This document shows, piece after piece, positions 1-12,087 of a DNA stretch of 64,000 bases. This DNA is from Pyropia haitanensis (taxonomy: Eukaryota > Rhodophyta > Bangiophyceae > Bangiales > Bangiaceae): contig SDUX01000004.1 of assembly GCA_008729055.1 (NCBI GenBank), positions 5,782,559 through 5,846,558 on the forward strand, in the 5' to 3' direction. Below the pieces are notes generated by a model, which did no database searches, was not told the DNA's origin, and saw only the letters and a program-made list of their open reading frames with translations. The stretch's first letter is position 1. Every line of letters begins with the position of its first letter. Made by a program: the position numbers and the translations under genes.

Positions 1-400
1 GGTCGTCGCGACCGCCGTCGCGCCCGCCATGATTGCCGCCCGGCGGGGCAAGATCATCAACATGAGCTCCCAGGCGGGCACCGCCGCGCTCGCCCTCCAC
101 GCCGCGTACGGGGCGTCCAAGGCGGCGCTGGACCACCTGACGCGCTCCATGGCCGCCGAGTGGGGACCTCACAACGTGCAGGCCAACGCGGTCGCGCCGA
201 CGGTCATTGCGAGTGACATGGGCGACGCGGCGTGGCCGCCGGGGGCGGCCCGCACCGATGCGATGCTTGGCCGCATCCCGGCGGGCCGGTTTGGGCAGGC
301 GTGGGAGGTGGCGGACCTGGTCGTGTTCCTCGCGGGGGGGGGGAGTGACCTCATTTCGGGGCAGGTCATTGGGGTGGACGGGGGGTACACCGCCGTGTGA
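1..400 (+). CDS. SDR-family oxidoreductase, 3' part (5' end outside window)
   Basis: Frame 2 is open from the window edge to the TGA at 398-400, so the N-terminal Rossmann NAD(P)-binding half lies upstream and is not seen. The visible part has the classical short-chain dehydrogenase/reductase order: the strand ending in NMSSQAG with the catalytic Ser (about 64-70), then YGASK with the catalytic Tyr at 107-109 and Lys at 119-121, then the N-A-V-A-P segment after the active site. It ends in SGQVIGVDGGY, the usual SDR C-terminus. Family membership is secure; substrate cannot be read from this half. A bacterial-type FabG-like or sugar/steroid reductase role are equally possible. A 10-G run at 334-343 lies inside the gene without disturbing the frame. 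Confidence 0.9.
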   Translation, partial: VVATAVAPAMIAARRGKIINMSSQAGTAALALHAAYGASKAALDHLTRSMAAEWGPHNVQANAVAPTVIASDMGDAAWPPGAARTDAMLGRIPAGRFGQAWEVADLVVFLAGGGSDLISGQVIGVDGGYTAV

Positions 401-644
401 GGGGGAGGTGGGAGGGGGGAGCCGGGGGGTGGAGGGAGAGCTGCGGCCGCGCTGCGGCCCCGCCGCTGGGGGTGGCTGGCGTCAACAAACGGAGTTGGCC
501 GGCCGCATCCGCGGAGTGTGTGCCCCTGCAGCGGTGGCGCGGGGGGGGTGGCATGGCAGCGGCCCAGACGTCGACGCCCCGCATCCCACTTTCTTTCCCC
601 ACCCCCGACCCGCTTGTTCGCCAGTCTGGGGGCGGCGCGACGGG

Positions 645-1701
645 TCAACCCCCCCCCCCCCCCCCTCCTGCCCGCCCTTCCCCCCCTGGTGGCGGTACCC
701 CCCACGCCCTCCCTCCCGGTGCCCCCCCGGCCGGCGACCGGGGCGGCGACGATGGCGGCCACGCCGCCGCCCCACCCCTGCCGCCGCCGCCGCCGCCGGC
801 CGCCGCCGCCGCCGCCGCCGCCATGCGCGGTGACACGGCCGCGCTGCCGCCGCCAGTGCGCACGCCGGTGCGGCCCGCCCGCGGCGACGCCGCCCCCCCC
901 CCCACCGCCGCCGCCGCCACCGCCGCGGCCGTCTCGGACAGCACCGGCGGACGCGACGGCGGCGGCACCGCCGCTGCCGCCCGCGCGGTAGGGGTGGGGG
1001 CGGTGGTGGTGCCCCGCCGGGCAGAGCGGGGTCCCCAAAACGGGGCGCCCCGGCCGGCGCCCCCCGCCGATGGGGAGGGCGGCGGCGGCGGCGGCAGCGG
1101 CGGCGGCGGCGGCGACGGCGACGGCGGCGGCGGCGACGGCAGGCGCGCGCCCGACGGCGCCTGCCGCCGCCGCGCGGCGGCGGCGGCCGCATCGGCGGCG
1201 GCGGCGGCGGCGGCAGCCGCCGCGCGCGTGCGGGTGCGGCGGCGGAGGGCGGCGGCGACGGCGGCGAGCGCCGCGACGGCGACAACGACCGCGGCGAGCC
1301 CGCCGGCGGCCACCACCCACAGTGGTGTGGTGGTGGGGGGGGTTCCGCTGCTGCCGCCGCCGCCGTCGCTGCCGTCGCCGTCGCTGCCGTCGCCCGTGCC
1401 CGACGCGGCCACCTCCCCGTCCACGACCGGCGGTGGCGTCCCGGCCGGCGGCGGCGGCGGTGGGAAGCGGTAGGCGCCCAGGAGGGCCCGTGGTCCCCCT
1501 CCCCCCCCCTCCACCCCCTCGCCGCGCAGCACGGATCCCCCGATGACCACCACCCCCGCCGGCGACGCGGCGCCCACCGCGCGGAAGGTGGCGTAGCCGT
1601 CGGCGGCGCCCGGCGGGGACTGGTACGCCCCCGTTGGCCGCCCGTCGGCCGCGTCCAGCCGCAGCACCACCCCCGCGTAGGCGCCGCCCGTGGCCGTCGC
1701 G

Positions 1702-1735
<34 letters not shown>

Positions 1736-3281
1736 TGCCCGCGCCGCCCAGGGCGGTGACGTTGAAGCGGCCCTCGGTGTAGCCGGCAACGTAAAACGAG
1801 CGGCCGTCGGCGGCACCCACCACCGCCGACGGCACGTCCGACGCTCCCCCCGCGGACGTGACGTCCGTTCGCCACCGGCGCGGGGGCTCGGGCAGCTCCC
1901 CCCGGCCGCTGTCGCCGCCGTCGGCCGCCGGCGGCACCGGCGGCGGCGCGTCGTACCGCGCGGCGACCAGGTTGTGGCGCTCGTACACGTGGCGCCACTC
2001 GGTGGTGGCGACGACCACCCCCCCCCCCGCCGCCGCCGCCGCGGCGCGCACAAACACCTGCGACCAGCCGCGGGTGTGGGTGCGGGCGACAACCGCGCCG
2101 GTCGCGGCGGACAGGCCCGCCAGCGCCAAGTCGCTCGTGTCCCCGTCCGCGCCTGCCACCCGCCGGTACGCGGTGAGGGCAACCCACACGCCCACCCCCC
2201 GCGGCGGCTCTCCCCCGCCGGCAGCGTCGGCCGCCGACACCGCGACCACCGCGTCGGCAGACGCGTAGTCACCGGCGGGGAGGGCGGCGGCCCACGCAAC
2301 GCCGCCCCCGCGGCCGAGCCGCAGCACCAGGCCGTCGCTCAGGCCCGCCGGCGGCCGGCCGCCCGCGGGCGCCCACGCGCCGCCCACCGTGCCCGCCGCG
2401 TAGACGCCGCCGCTGGGGGCGGCGGCGAGTGCCGCCACCCCGTCGCGGCCCGCCGAGCCGTCCCGCACCGCCCACGCGACCGCCCCCGTGGCCGTCCCCA
2501 CCGCCGCCACGTACCAGTCCCAGTGGCCAGATGACGAGGCCGACGGCGGCGGTAAACCAGCAGCGGGGGAGTCGGGGGCGGGGGGGCCGAGCCGGCCGCC
2601 GCCGCGGACGGCGCCGCCAATGTAGACGGTCGCGGCGGTGGCGTCGAGCGCGACCGCCGCGACGCCAATGCCCTCGGCGGCGGCGCCAACGTACGTCACC
2701 CACCCCACCCCGCCGCCGCCGGGGAGGACGCGCGCGAGGTACACGCCGCCAGTGGCGTCGGCGGTAGTCCCCGCCGCTCCCCCGCCGCTGCCGCCGCCGC
2801 CCCCCCCCGCCGTCGCCGCCGCCTCCGTCTCACCCGTCACGTACACGCTGCCGTCGGCGCCAACGGCGAGGGCGGTGACGCCCACCGCGGCGCCCGCGGC
2901 GGCGCCGTCGGCCAGGCCGTCGAGCGCGGCCCATGGGCGGTACGCGCCCACCGCGGGCGGCGTCGCCGCCGCGGCCGTCGCGGCGGCGGCCGTAGCGGCG
3001 GCCGCGGCAGCGACGGCGACGGCGGCTCGCCACGCGCGCCGGCCACCGCCCCCGGCCGCGGCGCCGACTGTCGCCGCAACGAGCACCGCCGCCGCCCGCG
3101 GGGTGCTGGGCGGGCGCCCCCGCCGACGGCGTTGCCGACAGGGCACCCCAGCCGCGGCGGCGGGAGCCGCCACAACAGCGGCAATGGGAACAGTGGCGGT
3201 GGCGGCGGTGGCCACCTTAGGCATCCCGGGCGGGAGGGTGGGGCCCACCCACGTGCGCAAGGGAAGGCACACGCGCGCCAC
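645..3281 (-). CDS. Membrane protein with SBBP-like beta-propeller ectodomain
   Basis: An 878-residue frame. After a basic, Ala-rich N-terminus with one or two hydrophobic stretches (about residues 55-105, possible signal anchor) there are repeated blades of the form G(A/S)DGSVYVTGETE, GGVYAAGTVGG, DGRSFYVAGYTEG and GVVVIGGSV. These resemble the seven-bladed SBBP/beta-propeller repeats of secreted and surface proteins. Near the C-terminus a single hydrophobic helix follows TPPTTTPLW and is capped by RRRTRTR, a typical stop-transfer, so a type I-like or double-spanning surface protein is inferred. The tail after it is Ala/Pro/Gly-rich and runs into C/G homopolymers, so the exact C-terminus is doubtful. 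Met1 is the first in frame; Met20 is an alternative. Function unknown; an extracellular matrix or adhesion role is a guess. It converges on the SDR gene. Confidence 0.6.
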
Positions 3282-6139
3282 CCCCCGTGGTGGCGGTCAC
3301 CGCGACGGCGGCGGACAGGGGCACCCGTCGTGGGCAGGGGACGCAGGCGGAGGACGCACACCCCGGGGCGGCAGGTGCGGTCAGAGCGAGGGGGTGTAGC
3401 GTGAGTGTGAGGGGGGCGGGTGGGGAGGGAGTCGCGGGGGGGGAAGTCGGCCAGGAACGCACGCATGCGGCCACACCACTGCCGGTCAGAGCGACCCGCT
3501 CCGTCCCGTCCCCCCCCCTGGAGCCGCCCTCAACAAGGCACTTTCGCTCTAGCCGTAAGGTCCGCCGGCAGCAGCCCGCGGCGCGCCGCGCGCGGCACCA
3601 CGCTGCTGGGTGGGGGGGGGGGGGGGAGTCCACGGCAGCGACCGCCGCCGCCCCGACCCGCGATCGCGGCGGGATCCAGCGGCCGCTGCGGCGGACGCGA
3701 CGGTGGCAGCGGCCGCGGCGGCAGCGCAGTGACGGCGGGCGGCGGCCGCCGCGGTGGTGGCGGCGGCGGCGGGTCCCCCCGCTTGGGCGCGGCGTGCGCG
3801 GCGGCCGTCGCCTCCCCTCCCCCCTGTCTGCACCCCCGTCGGGCCGTGCGCGGGAAGGGAGGAAGGGAAGAAGGGGACGGCGGCCGGGCGAGGCGCCCGG
3901 CGCCGCCCAGTCCATCTGCTGGCACCCTGGCTGGGGCCGCCCCGCCCCGCCGCTACCTGCCGCTACCCACCGCCCTAGGCTTGTGCGCGCCGCCGACTGG
4001 GCACCGCCGCCGCTTCCTTGGTGTGTACAAAGTCTCTGTTGACGGGGGTGTGGGGGGGGAAAGGGGGTGGTGGGGTGCCCGACTGAGGTTTCTGAGGCCA
4101 TACCCCCATCGGCCGCCTCCTCACCTCTGCCGTCCCCCCACCAACGTGGAGGGAGTGACGACCGTCGGTCACGCCGTGGGCACCGCCGGCAGCGTGGCTC
4201 CGCACGCACCGTCTCGGCGCCGCAAGTGGGCGGCCATTGACGACCGCTGGGCGAAGGGGGGGGGGGGCGACGTGGCCGCCCGCCTCGTGACGGTGCTGCT
4301 GCCGCGACATGCGGTGCGTCTGGCCGGGGACGGAGGTGGTCAGAGGGGCGTAGGTGGCTCTCGCTGTGGTGGTCACGCCCCGTGCGTGGGCAGCGGCCGC
4401 GGCAGAAGCGTTCGAATTTCGTGCCGCTTCATCCCAATCGGGCACTTGTGAAAGGGGGAATCTCGGTGTCTATGGCAGTTGTCGTACTAAATATGAATAC
4501 TTTCTGCCTCTACCGCCAATCCGAACAGGGGACAAAGGCGTTCACATATGATGGGGTGCTACTTGTATAATTACAGTTCGGTTTCGCTCCCAGGTGGCCG
4601 TGATCCATCTCGGTTTTGGCAGCATCGCCGGCGACGGTACTTCAGCAGAGCCCGCCGCCGCCGACGTTTCGCGCTGCGACCGCTCGATGTGGGGGGGGAT
4701 GCCAGGCGGCGGGCGTCATCATGGGCGGCGGCGGCGGCGGCGGCTAGCAGCGGCAGGCATGGCGGCACAATGTCTCGTAGGCGGGGGCACGCCGAAGCAT
4801 CTCTACGGAGCAGCAACACACGGGCTGGCGCCACTGGCGGCCGGCATTGCGGTGACGCATCGTCACCCGGCGGCAGGGGTGCGGGTCGGGGGCGGGGGGT
4901 CCCCCCTTCCCCCTGCCCGCCCTCCGCTGCCCCCCTGTGCTCTGGGCGAAAGTCCCCGGATCAATCGGCAGAAAGTGCCACCCGGGCAGCGGGCGACTCC
5001 TGTCATGATGGCGTGCCCTGTCGGCGGCGGAGGGGCGACTCTCCGTCGTTGACCCGCAGCGATGCGGGCGGCGCCTTTTCCGTCTCTCCCCCGCTCTCTT
5101 CCTCTCCTTGGAGGGGTTGAGGGTGGGTGGAGCGGGTGGAGGGTGCTGTCCGCGGAGCGGACATTGGGTGGCCGGGCAGGTGGTTATCGATGATCGTGAG
5201 TTATGGGATGAGCGGGTTGCGGCGGCGCGCCAGGTACGTCTCGCCCGTCCATGGATGTTGCTCGTATGCCTGGTTGTCGTTGCGGCTGCGGCGACCGGGA
5301 CTGGTTGGTTTTGGTGAGTGAGACGGATGGGAGATGATGAGCAACCACGCATCAACACATACAATATGTGCCGCCTCAGGCTGATCGACGAGCGCATCGC
5401 GCTCTATGTTGAGAACTCGCACGTCAGGCTGATCCCACTCCGAGCTACCTTGCCCCTCCCCCTGTATGCCGCTGGGACCCCGCTATGGGTCGGGTCCCCT
5501 TTGGCTGTGTGGACGGCAGACGCTAACCCTCTCACTGTTGGTCATGAGACTGCTTGGTGCATCGCGTGGTCGCGGTTGATACGACTGAACTGCACTGTTC
5601 TCGTTTGCCACCCCCCCCCCTCCTCCCCTCTCTGCTACTTGGCGCCGTTGTCAACCATGTGCAGCCGCGCCGTCGTCCCCGCCAACACAATGGGGCTTAC
5701 TCTTGGGGTGCCCCCCCCACCGAGACCGTGCCCGCCTGCCGCCGTTTGCCAAGCCACGCTGCCGCCGCCGCCCGTGGTGTCGCCCCCGCCTGGCACCCCC
5801 CCCGCATCTATCTATCTATACGACAGGCCGTATTTATTTATGTACAAAGAAAAACGATACCGCCCCTGTCTATTTGTGCTTCCCGTGTACGTTGTGCGCG
5901 CCTGTGGTGGTGATCATGGGTATGCTCTTGGCGTACCGGTTGGCAGCCGTGGCTCCGCCACGACACGCTTGCCGCAGTGTGGGAGCCGTTCCCCAGGCGT
6001 ATGCCCGCGTCGGAACCGTAGGCACGTTCCGCTTTGGACGGACACGCCTTGATATGTGCGCGACGCGGCTGGTGTCTCTTCCAGGTGGCTGGGGACATAG
6101 GTACTGTGCTCCTACGGGCCGGGCGACCGCCGCGCGGCC
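3282..6139. other. Intergenic stretch, no gene recognised
   Basis: Positions 3282-4400 are GC-rich 5' flank of the beta-propeller gene. Positions 4430-6060 are visibly richer in A+T with mixed composition and lack the GC-triplet runs of the coding DNA. Several frames are open on both strands (the longest plus-strand one is 5318-6052) but none gives a recognisable domain, so I do not call a gene. This segment probably also holds the 3' UTR of the uridylyltransferase on the minus strand. A purine tract with 20 or more consecutive A at about 6477-6500 lies just beyond its edge. Confidence 0.5.
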
Positions 6140-7713
6140 TCACCCGCGGTGCGACACCACTAGCCCGTGGCGGCTCCCGGCCGGCGCGGCCAGCCGACCC
6201 CAAACGGCCCGCCCCAGGCGGCAGCCGCATCCCACCACCGCTCCCCGGGCGGGCGGTCGGCGCCCGCGTGGCGCCGACACGGACGCACGCGACCACCGGC
6301 GGTCGCCGTCATTGACAACCGCCGACCGGAGCAGGGCGTGGGGTGGCCACCCACCCCGCACCCCACGGCGGCAGAGCACCACCCACCGGCGCGGTTGCAG
6401 ACGCGCCCACGCGGCGGCGGCGGTGACCGTGACAGGACACGGACGGCCGACGACGGACCGGCGGTAAGGACGGAACAAAAAAAAAAAAAAAAAAAAAAAA
6501 GAAAAGAAGAAAAGAGGGGCGAAGGCACAGAGGCAGCTCCGCCACACGCCTGCCGCCGCGGCCAGCGGCCATCCGTGACCACCCGTGACGCGTCGACGCA
6601 GCCGCCCCGCCGCCCACCCCTCTTTCTCCCGCCCCAAAAAACCCAATGCGTCCCTACTACCATAGTCGTCCACGTCCGGCGGGAGCGGCAGCGACGCTGC
6701 GGCGGCAAGCAGCAGCCATCGTCCCGAGCCGCCGCCGGCGGGCCCGTCACGCGCGCCAGTCGCGGCCGCCCGGGCGGGGCGCGCGCGCGGCGTCGCGCGG
6801 CGGGGGCCGCCGTCCCCCCCCCCCCCCCCACCCCCCCCCCCCCCACCGGCGGTGCCAAACCCGCCGCCGCCGTCGCCGCCGCCGCCGCCGCCGCCGCCTG
6901 CACGCCCACCCCCCGCAGCCGCCGCATCGCCACCGGCGCGGCCAGGCCGGCCACCCCCCCCCCCCCACCCGCCTCGTCCCTCCCCTATCCTCCCGCCGCC
7001 GCCACCAGCAGTCGCGCCGCCCCACCCCCAACCGCCGCCACCACCGCCGCCGGCCGCGCCGGCTCCATCCCCCGCGGCGGCGGCGGCGGGAGCCCTCCCC
7101 CCCACCGCGCCGCCAGGTGCCGGCGCACCCCCAGCGGCGGCCGACGCCTTGGGCACCTTCCCCCCCCTCCCCCCGCCGGCGGCAGCGGCAGGCGCAGCGG
7201 CGGCGGCGGGTGGCGGCGGCGGCGGCGGCTCCTCGTACGCCGCAAACGCCGCGTCCACGTCTGCCCGACCGGCGAGGAGCTCAAACGCGCGGACAAACTC
7301 GGCGCGGATGACGCCGACCGTCGCGTCGTCGGCGACGCGGCCGAGGTCGTGGGACAGCTCAAACGGGTCCTCCACGCTAAACGTGTGGCGGTCCACCCGG
7401 CCCCGCACCCGCGGCCGAGCGGGTGCCGCCGCCGCGGTGCCAAGGGGGGGGTCTCCCGCCCGGCCCGCCGCGTCAGCCGCAGCGGGGGGGGGGGCGGCTG
7501 GCTGCGGCGGTGACGCCGCCGCCGTGGCACCCGCGTCGCTCCCGTCGGCGGGCGCCGCCACCGCGGGTGCCGCGGCGGCGCCGCCCGGGGGGGTGCCGTG
7601 GCCACCGCCGCCGCGATCCCCCACCTCCCGGTCTGTGGCTCCCGCTGCGGGCCCGTCGCCGTCTTTGCTGCCACTTGCCGCCGTCTGGTCGTCGACGGCC
7701 GCCACCACTTCCT

Positions 7714-7750
<37 letters not shown>

Positions 7751-10700
7751 TTCCGCTTCGCGTGCCTTGTTGGCCGCCGCCCGCGCCTCGTGGGCCTCCT
7801 TGTCTGCGACCGCCTGGGCGGCCTGCGCCTCGAGGAGGCGCGCCACCGACGCGTCGTCCCATGCCTTGGACGTCTTGGCCAGCGGCCGCCCCGCCCTCAC
7901 CGACACGACCGCCGCGTCATAGTCCCACTCAAACGCGTAGTAGTGGAGGAAGCCGAGGAAGAGCTGGCCAATGCTGTCTGTGTTGCGGGCGCCGCCCCCG
8001 CCGGCAGCGGCGCCGCCGGGCAGCACCGTCGGGTCGGTGTCAAAGTACGTGTTCCACCCGTCGACCATCCGCGAGCGGCTTCCGTCCTCGTGCACGACGA
8101 CGGGCACGTCGGCGGTGCCAGCGGCGCCAGGGTCGGCGGCCGGCGCGGGGGCGGCGGCGGCGCCACCCCCCCCGCTCTCGAGCGGATCCGCCAGCGCGAC
8201 CTCCCGTGCGCGCGCTTGGAGGCACGGCACGACTGGCACGGGGCGGGTCTGGAGGAAGAAGAGCAGCAGCAGCACGTAAGCGTACGAGCTGAGCGTCCCC
8301 CGGTAAGGCTGGTTGATCACCCGCCCCCGTGCCCACGCCTTGACCAGCCGCGCCAGCGGCGGCACCCGCCCGTCGAGCGCCGCGTACGTGGCGAGGAGTT
8401 CCGTGTTGTATCGCACCAGCGGCGAGCTGTTGACGCACAGGTCCACCGACACCCGCGAGCGCGGGTGCACAAACGTGACGATGGGCACGCGCGCGTGGAG
8501 GCGCTCCTCCACCGCCCCCATCTGCGCGCGGCGGAGGGTGTAGGCGAGCCGCCGAATGATGCCCGCACGGCTGAGGAGGGAGCCCGACTGGGGGTGCCGC
8601 GCCGCCGCGGCAGGCACGCTGATGCACAAGTCCACGTCCGAGCCACGGAGGCCCAGCCCCGAGCCCGACGACCCAAACATCCACACGGTCGCGAGCCGAA
8701 AGTCCGCGCGGCAGATGCGCCCAATGGCGGCGAGGAGCGCGGCCTTGGCCTCCCCGTCCGCCGCCGCGGGCCGCACCGCCGCGTCCATCGCGGCGAGCGC
8801 CTCGTCCAGCAGCCGCAGCAACGCCACCGACACGGTCGTCGTCACCGCCGCCGTCGGCAGTGGCTCGGTCGTGCGGGGGGTCACCCGCTTGAGCCGCCCG
8901 GCGCCGGCGCCGGCGCCACCGCCCCCAGCCGTGCCGGCCGCGGCACCGCCCGCGCGGCCCGGCACCCGCCACTCGCGGCGGCCCGGCGGGGCGCCGCCCC
9001 CGCCGCCGCCAGGCGCGGCAGCCGCGGTTGCCTGCCGACCAACGCCAGCCACTGGCGCCGCCACCGCGACCGCGCCGCCGCCGCCCCCGCCGCCATTGGC
9101 CACCCGCGCCGGCACTGGCCCGTTGGCAGCGGTCACAGCGGGCACGCCCGCAAGCGGGGTACTCGTGACGGGCGTGCCTGCAGGCGGGGCGACCGCGGCG
9201 GGCGCGGCAAGCAGCGGAGGCGGAGGCGCAGCCGGCGTGGCCGTGAGCGACAAGGCCGCCACTCCCTGGATTGGTGGTGGCGTCGGCAGACTGGCGACGG
9301 GCGCTGACCGGGCCTCATGACTGCCGCCACCGCCGCCCCCGCCACCGCCGCCCCCGCCCCCGCCGCTCCCGCCGCTCCCGCCGTGGCCATCTCCATCACG
9401 GTGACCGCCTAAACCGTGCGGTGCCGATGGCGGCGCCCCCAATGGCGGCGGCGGCTCGGCCGCAAAAACACCCGCACCAGGACCGCCCCCGCCCACGGCC
9501 GCATCCAGCGGCAGCGTCGAAGGCACTGCCGCCGCCGCGACCGGGAGGTCCCCCCCGTCCCCCCCTCCTCCACTGGCAGCTCCGCCAGGTGGCGGTGCCG
9601 GCCGGCCGCCCGGCGGGGGCGCCCCCCCCCCGGCGGCGGCGGCGCCGCCCTCGGCGGCCGCCCAGCGGGCCGCCTCGGCCACCCGCCACTGCTGCAGCAT
9701 CATCAGGTGCTGCAGGTGCTGCTGCCGGGCGGCCACAAACGACGCGTGGAGGGCGGCATACGCGGGGGAGCCAGGCGGCGGGGCACCCGGCAGGCCGCCC
9801 ATCCCCGGCGGAACGCCAGGGAGGCCCATCCCGGGGGGAACCCCGGGAGGGGGCATCCCAGGGGGGCCCCCAGGGGGGACGACCATCCCCGGCGGGGCGG
9901 ACGCCGGGGGGGGGTGCCCGTGCTCCCTATACCCCAACGCTCCGCCGCCGCCGCCGCCGCCGCAGCCGCCGCCGCCGCCGCCGCCGCCGCCGCTGCCGCC
10001 GGGCGGGCCTGGCGAGCCACCCCGGTAGGGAGGTGGCGGCGGCCCCCGACCGTGGGGCGGATGCACGCCCGCCGCCCCTGGCGGTGGGCCCACGCCCGCC
10101 GGACCTGGCGGGCCAGCCGGCCCCGCCGCGTGCGGGTGCCGCGGCAGGTGCGGATGTGGGTGCGGGTGGGGCGGAGCGCCCGCGTGGGGTCGTGGCCCGC
10201 CGAGCGCGTGCGGCCCGCCGAGCGGGTGGGGTCCCCCTGCATGGGTGTGCCGGTGCGGGTGCGCCGCCGGGTGCCCGGACGGGTGTGGTTGCACCACCGT
10301 GTGCTGCTGCGCCGGGTGGCCGTGGCCGTGACCATGACCGTGGCCGTGGCCGTGGCCGTGCGGGTGCGGGTAGACGCCGCGGTCACCGCCGCCCGCATCG
10401 GCGCCCCTGCCACCCCGCGCGCCTCCCCATGGATGGGGAGGCGGATAGGCCGCTAGCGGAGGGTACGTCCCGGGCAGCGGCGGCCGTGGCCCACCGGGAC
10501 CTGCGTCGAGGGGCATCGACGGCGGTGGGGGCACGCCGCTACCGCCACCCACGACGACGGCGCCGCCGCCTCCACTGGCACCACCGACGCTGCCGCCGCC
10601 GCCACGGTCACCGCCATCGCCGCCACCACCGCCGCCGCCGCCATCGCCACCACCACCACCACCACCATTACCGCTGCCGCCACCACCGCTGCTGCCATTT

Positions 10701-10901
10701 CCACGGCCGTCGGCGTGCCCCTCTCGGGGTTCGGTCGGGGGGAACGGCCACGCACCGAGGCCACCCGGGTCGGCACCGCGGCCCCCGGCGACCCCCCACG
10801 AGGACACCTCAACAAGCCCACCACGCCGCTCGGTAGCGCCGCCCGCGCCGCTGCCGACGCCCCCACCCTCGCCAGTGGGGGGAGGGGGCGGCCACGCGCC
10901 A

Positions 10902-10962
<61 letters not shown>

Positions 10963-11557
10963 CGCCAGCGGCCACGGGTAGCGGCGCGGGGGCGTAGCGG
11001 CCACCGAGCGGCCCACCGCCGCCGTCGCCGCCGGCGCCTCCCCCATCCCCTATCGCCGCAAACAGCTGCTGCACGGCGGGGATGAGCGCCGACGGGCCGC
11101 CGCGCGTGCCGGCCGCGCCGCTCGCGGCAGGGGCGGTGACCCACGCGGCGGCCGGCGCGTGCCGCGTTGCAGGGGCGGACGTCAGTCCATCGTCCCACCG
11201 CCGCCCGCCGCCGCCGTCGCCGCCGTCGCCGCCGCCGCCACCGCCGTCGTCACCACCCCCGCCACCGTCGCCGCCGCCGCCGCCGCCGCGGCCGCCGCCG
11301 CCGCCACCGTCGCCGCCGCCACCGACGTCACTGCCGTCGGCCACGCCCGCACGCCACCCCCCCCTGCCCGCCACCGCCGCGGCGGCGCGATCCGCGACCG
11401 CCTCCCGCGCGGCCGCGACGGCCGCCTCGAGCGCCGCCGCCCGCTCCACAGACAGGGCGCCGCCGTCGGCGGCTGGTGGCACCCCCCCGCCGCCGCCGCC
11501 GCTGCCGCCGCCGCTGCCCCTGCCACCGCCCACGACGCCGCCGCTGCTCCCCCGCAC
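6140..11557 (-). CDS. Terminal uridylyltransferase / non-canonical poly(A) polymerase (TUT/URT1-like)
   Basis: Adds 3' nucleotides, usually uridines, to RNA. The core follows the TUT4/7-URT1 pattern. The nucleotidyltransferase signature MFGSSGSGLGLRGSDVDLC has catalytic Asp974 and Asp976 (Met960 at 8678-8680). The third carboxylate is Asp1039 in RVSVDLC. PYRGTLSSYAYVLLLLFFLQ belongs to the central domain, and DPFELSHDLGRV (Asp1397) is the PAP-associated motif characteristic of cytoplasmic TUTases. About 900 residues of Gly/Pro/Ala/His-rich low complexity precede the core; an RGG-like tail follows. Coordinates give the single uninterrupted frame. The real gene may start at 12087 (MADGPTPAG, one -1 step away). 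It may end near 6747, because after the G runs at 6817-6844 the other frame stops there, whereas the given frame goes on to translate a poly-T tract as poly-Phe. URT1 versus HESO type is not resolved. Confidence 0.85.
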
Positions 11558-12087
11558 GGGCGTAGCGGGTGGGGGGGCCGACCACCCGGCCCGCCCGCCG
11601 CGGCCGCCACGTGACGCGGCGGCGGCCGCGGTGGCGGGCCACCACCGCCGCCGCCACCGCCGCCGCCGCCACCAGCGCGACCCCGCGGCCGGCTGCCGTG
11701 CCAGCCCGTCACACCCCCACCCTCGCCGCGCCCACCGCCACCACCAACGCCACCACTACTACCAACACCACCACCACCACCACCACCACCACGAGGCCCC
11801 GCCGGAACGGGCCCCCCCCGCCCGCTGGCGACCGCCCTCGCACCCCTGTCACTCCCGCCGCTCCGCCGCATCCCCCCCCCGGTCGCGGTGGGCGGCGCCC
11901 CCCGCGCCAGCGGCGGCTCCCCCCCCAGGACGGGGTGCGGCGGCGGCGGCGGCGGCGGCGGTGGCCGTGGCGGCGGTGAGGATGATGGTGGCGGCGGCGG
12001 CGGCGACGGGGCGGCCCCGCCACGCCGGCGAGGGCGGCGCCGCGCCGGCGCCGGCGCCGCCCCCGCCGGTGTTGGGCCGTCGGCCAT

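Noticed and set aside
169..2187. A 672-codon minus-strand frame overlapping the beta-propeller gene
   Set aside because: Arg/Gly-rich shadow of the beta-propeller frame with no motif; the other frame carries propeller repeats and a membrane helix.
4380..4430. Possible tRNA T-loop (GTTCGAAT) on the plus strand
   Set aside because: The flanking bases do not form a T stem and no acceptor or anticodon arm can be built.
5318..6052. Plus-strand 244-codon frame as a gene
   Set aside because: No domain, uneven composition, reads through microsatellite-like TATC repeats at 5808-5820; kept as intergenic.
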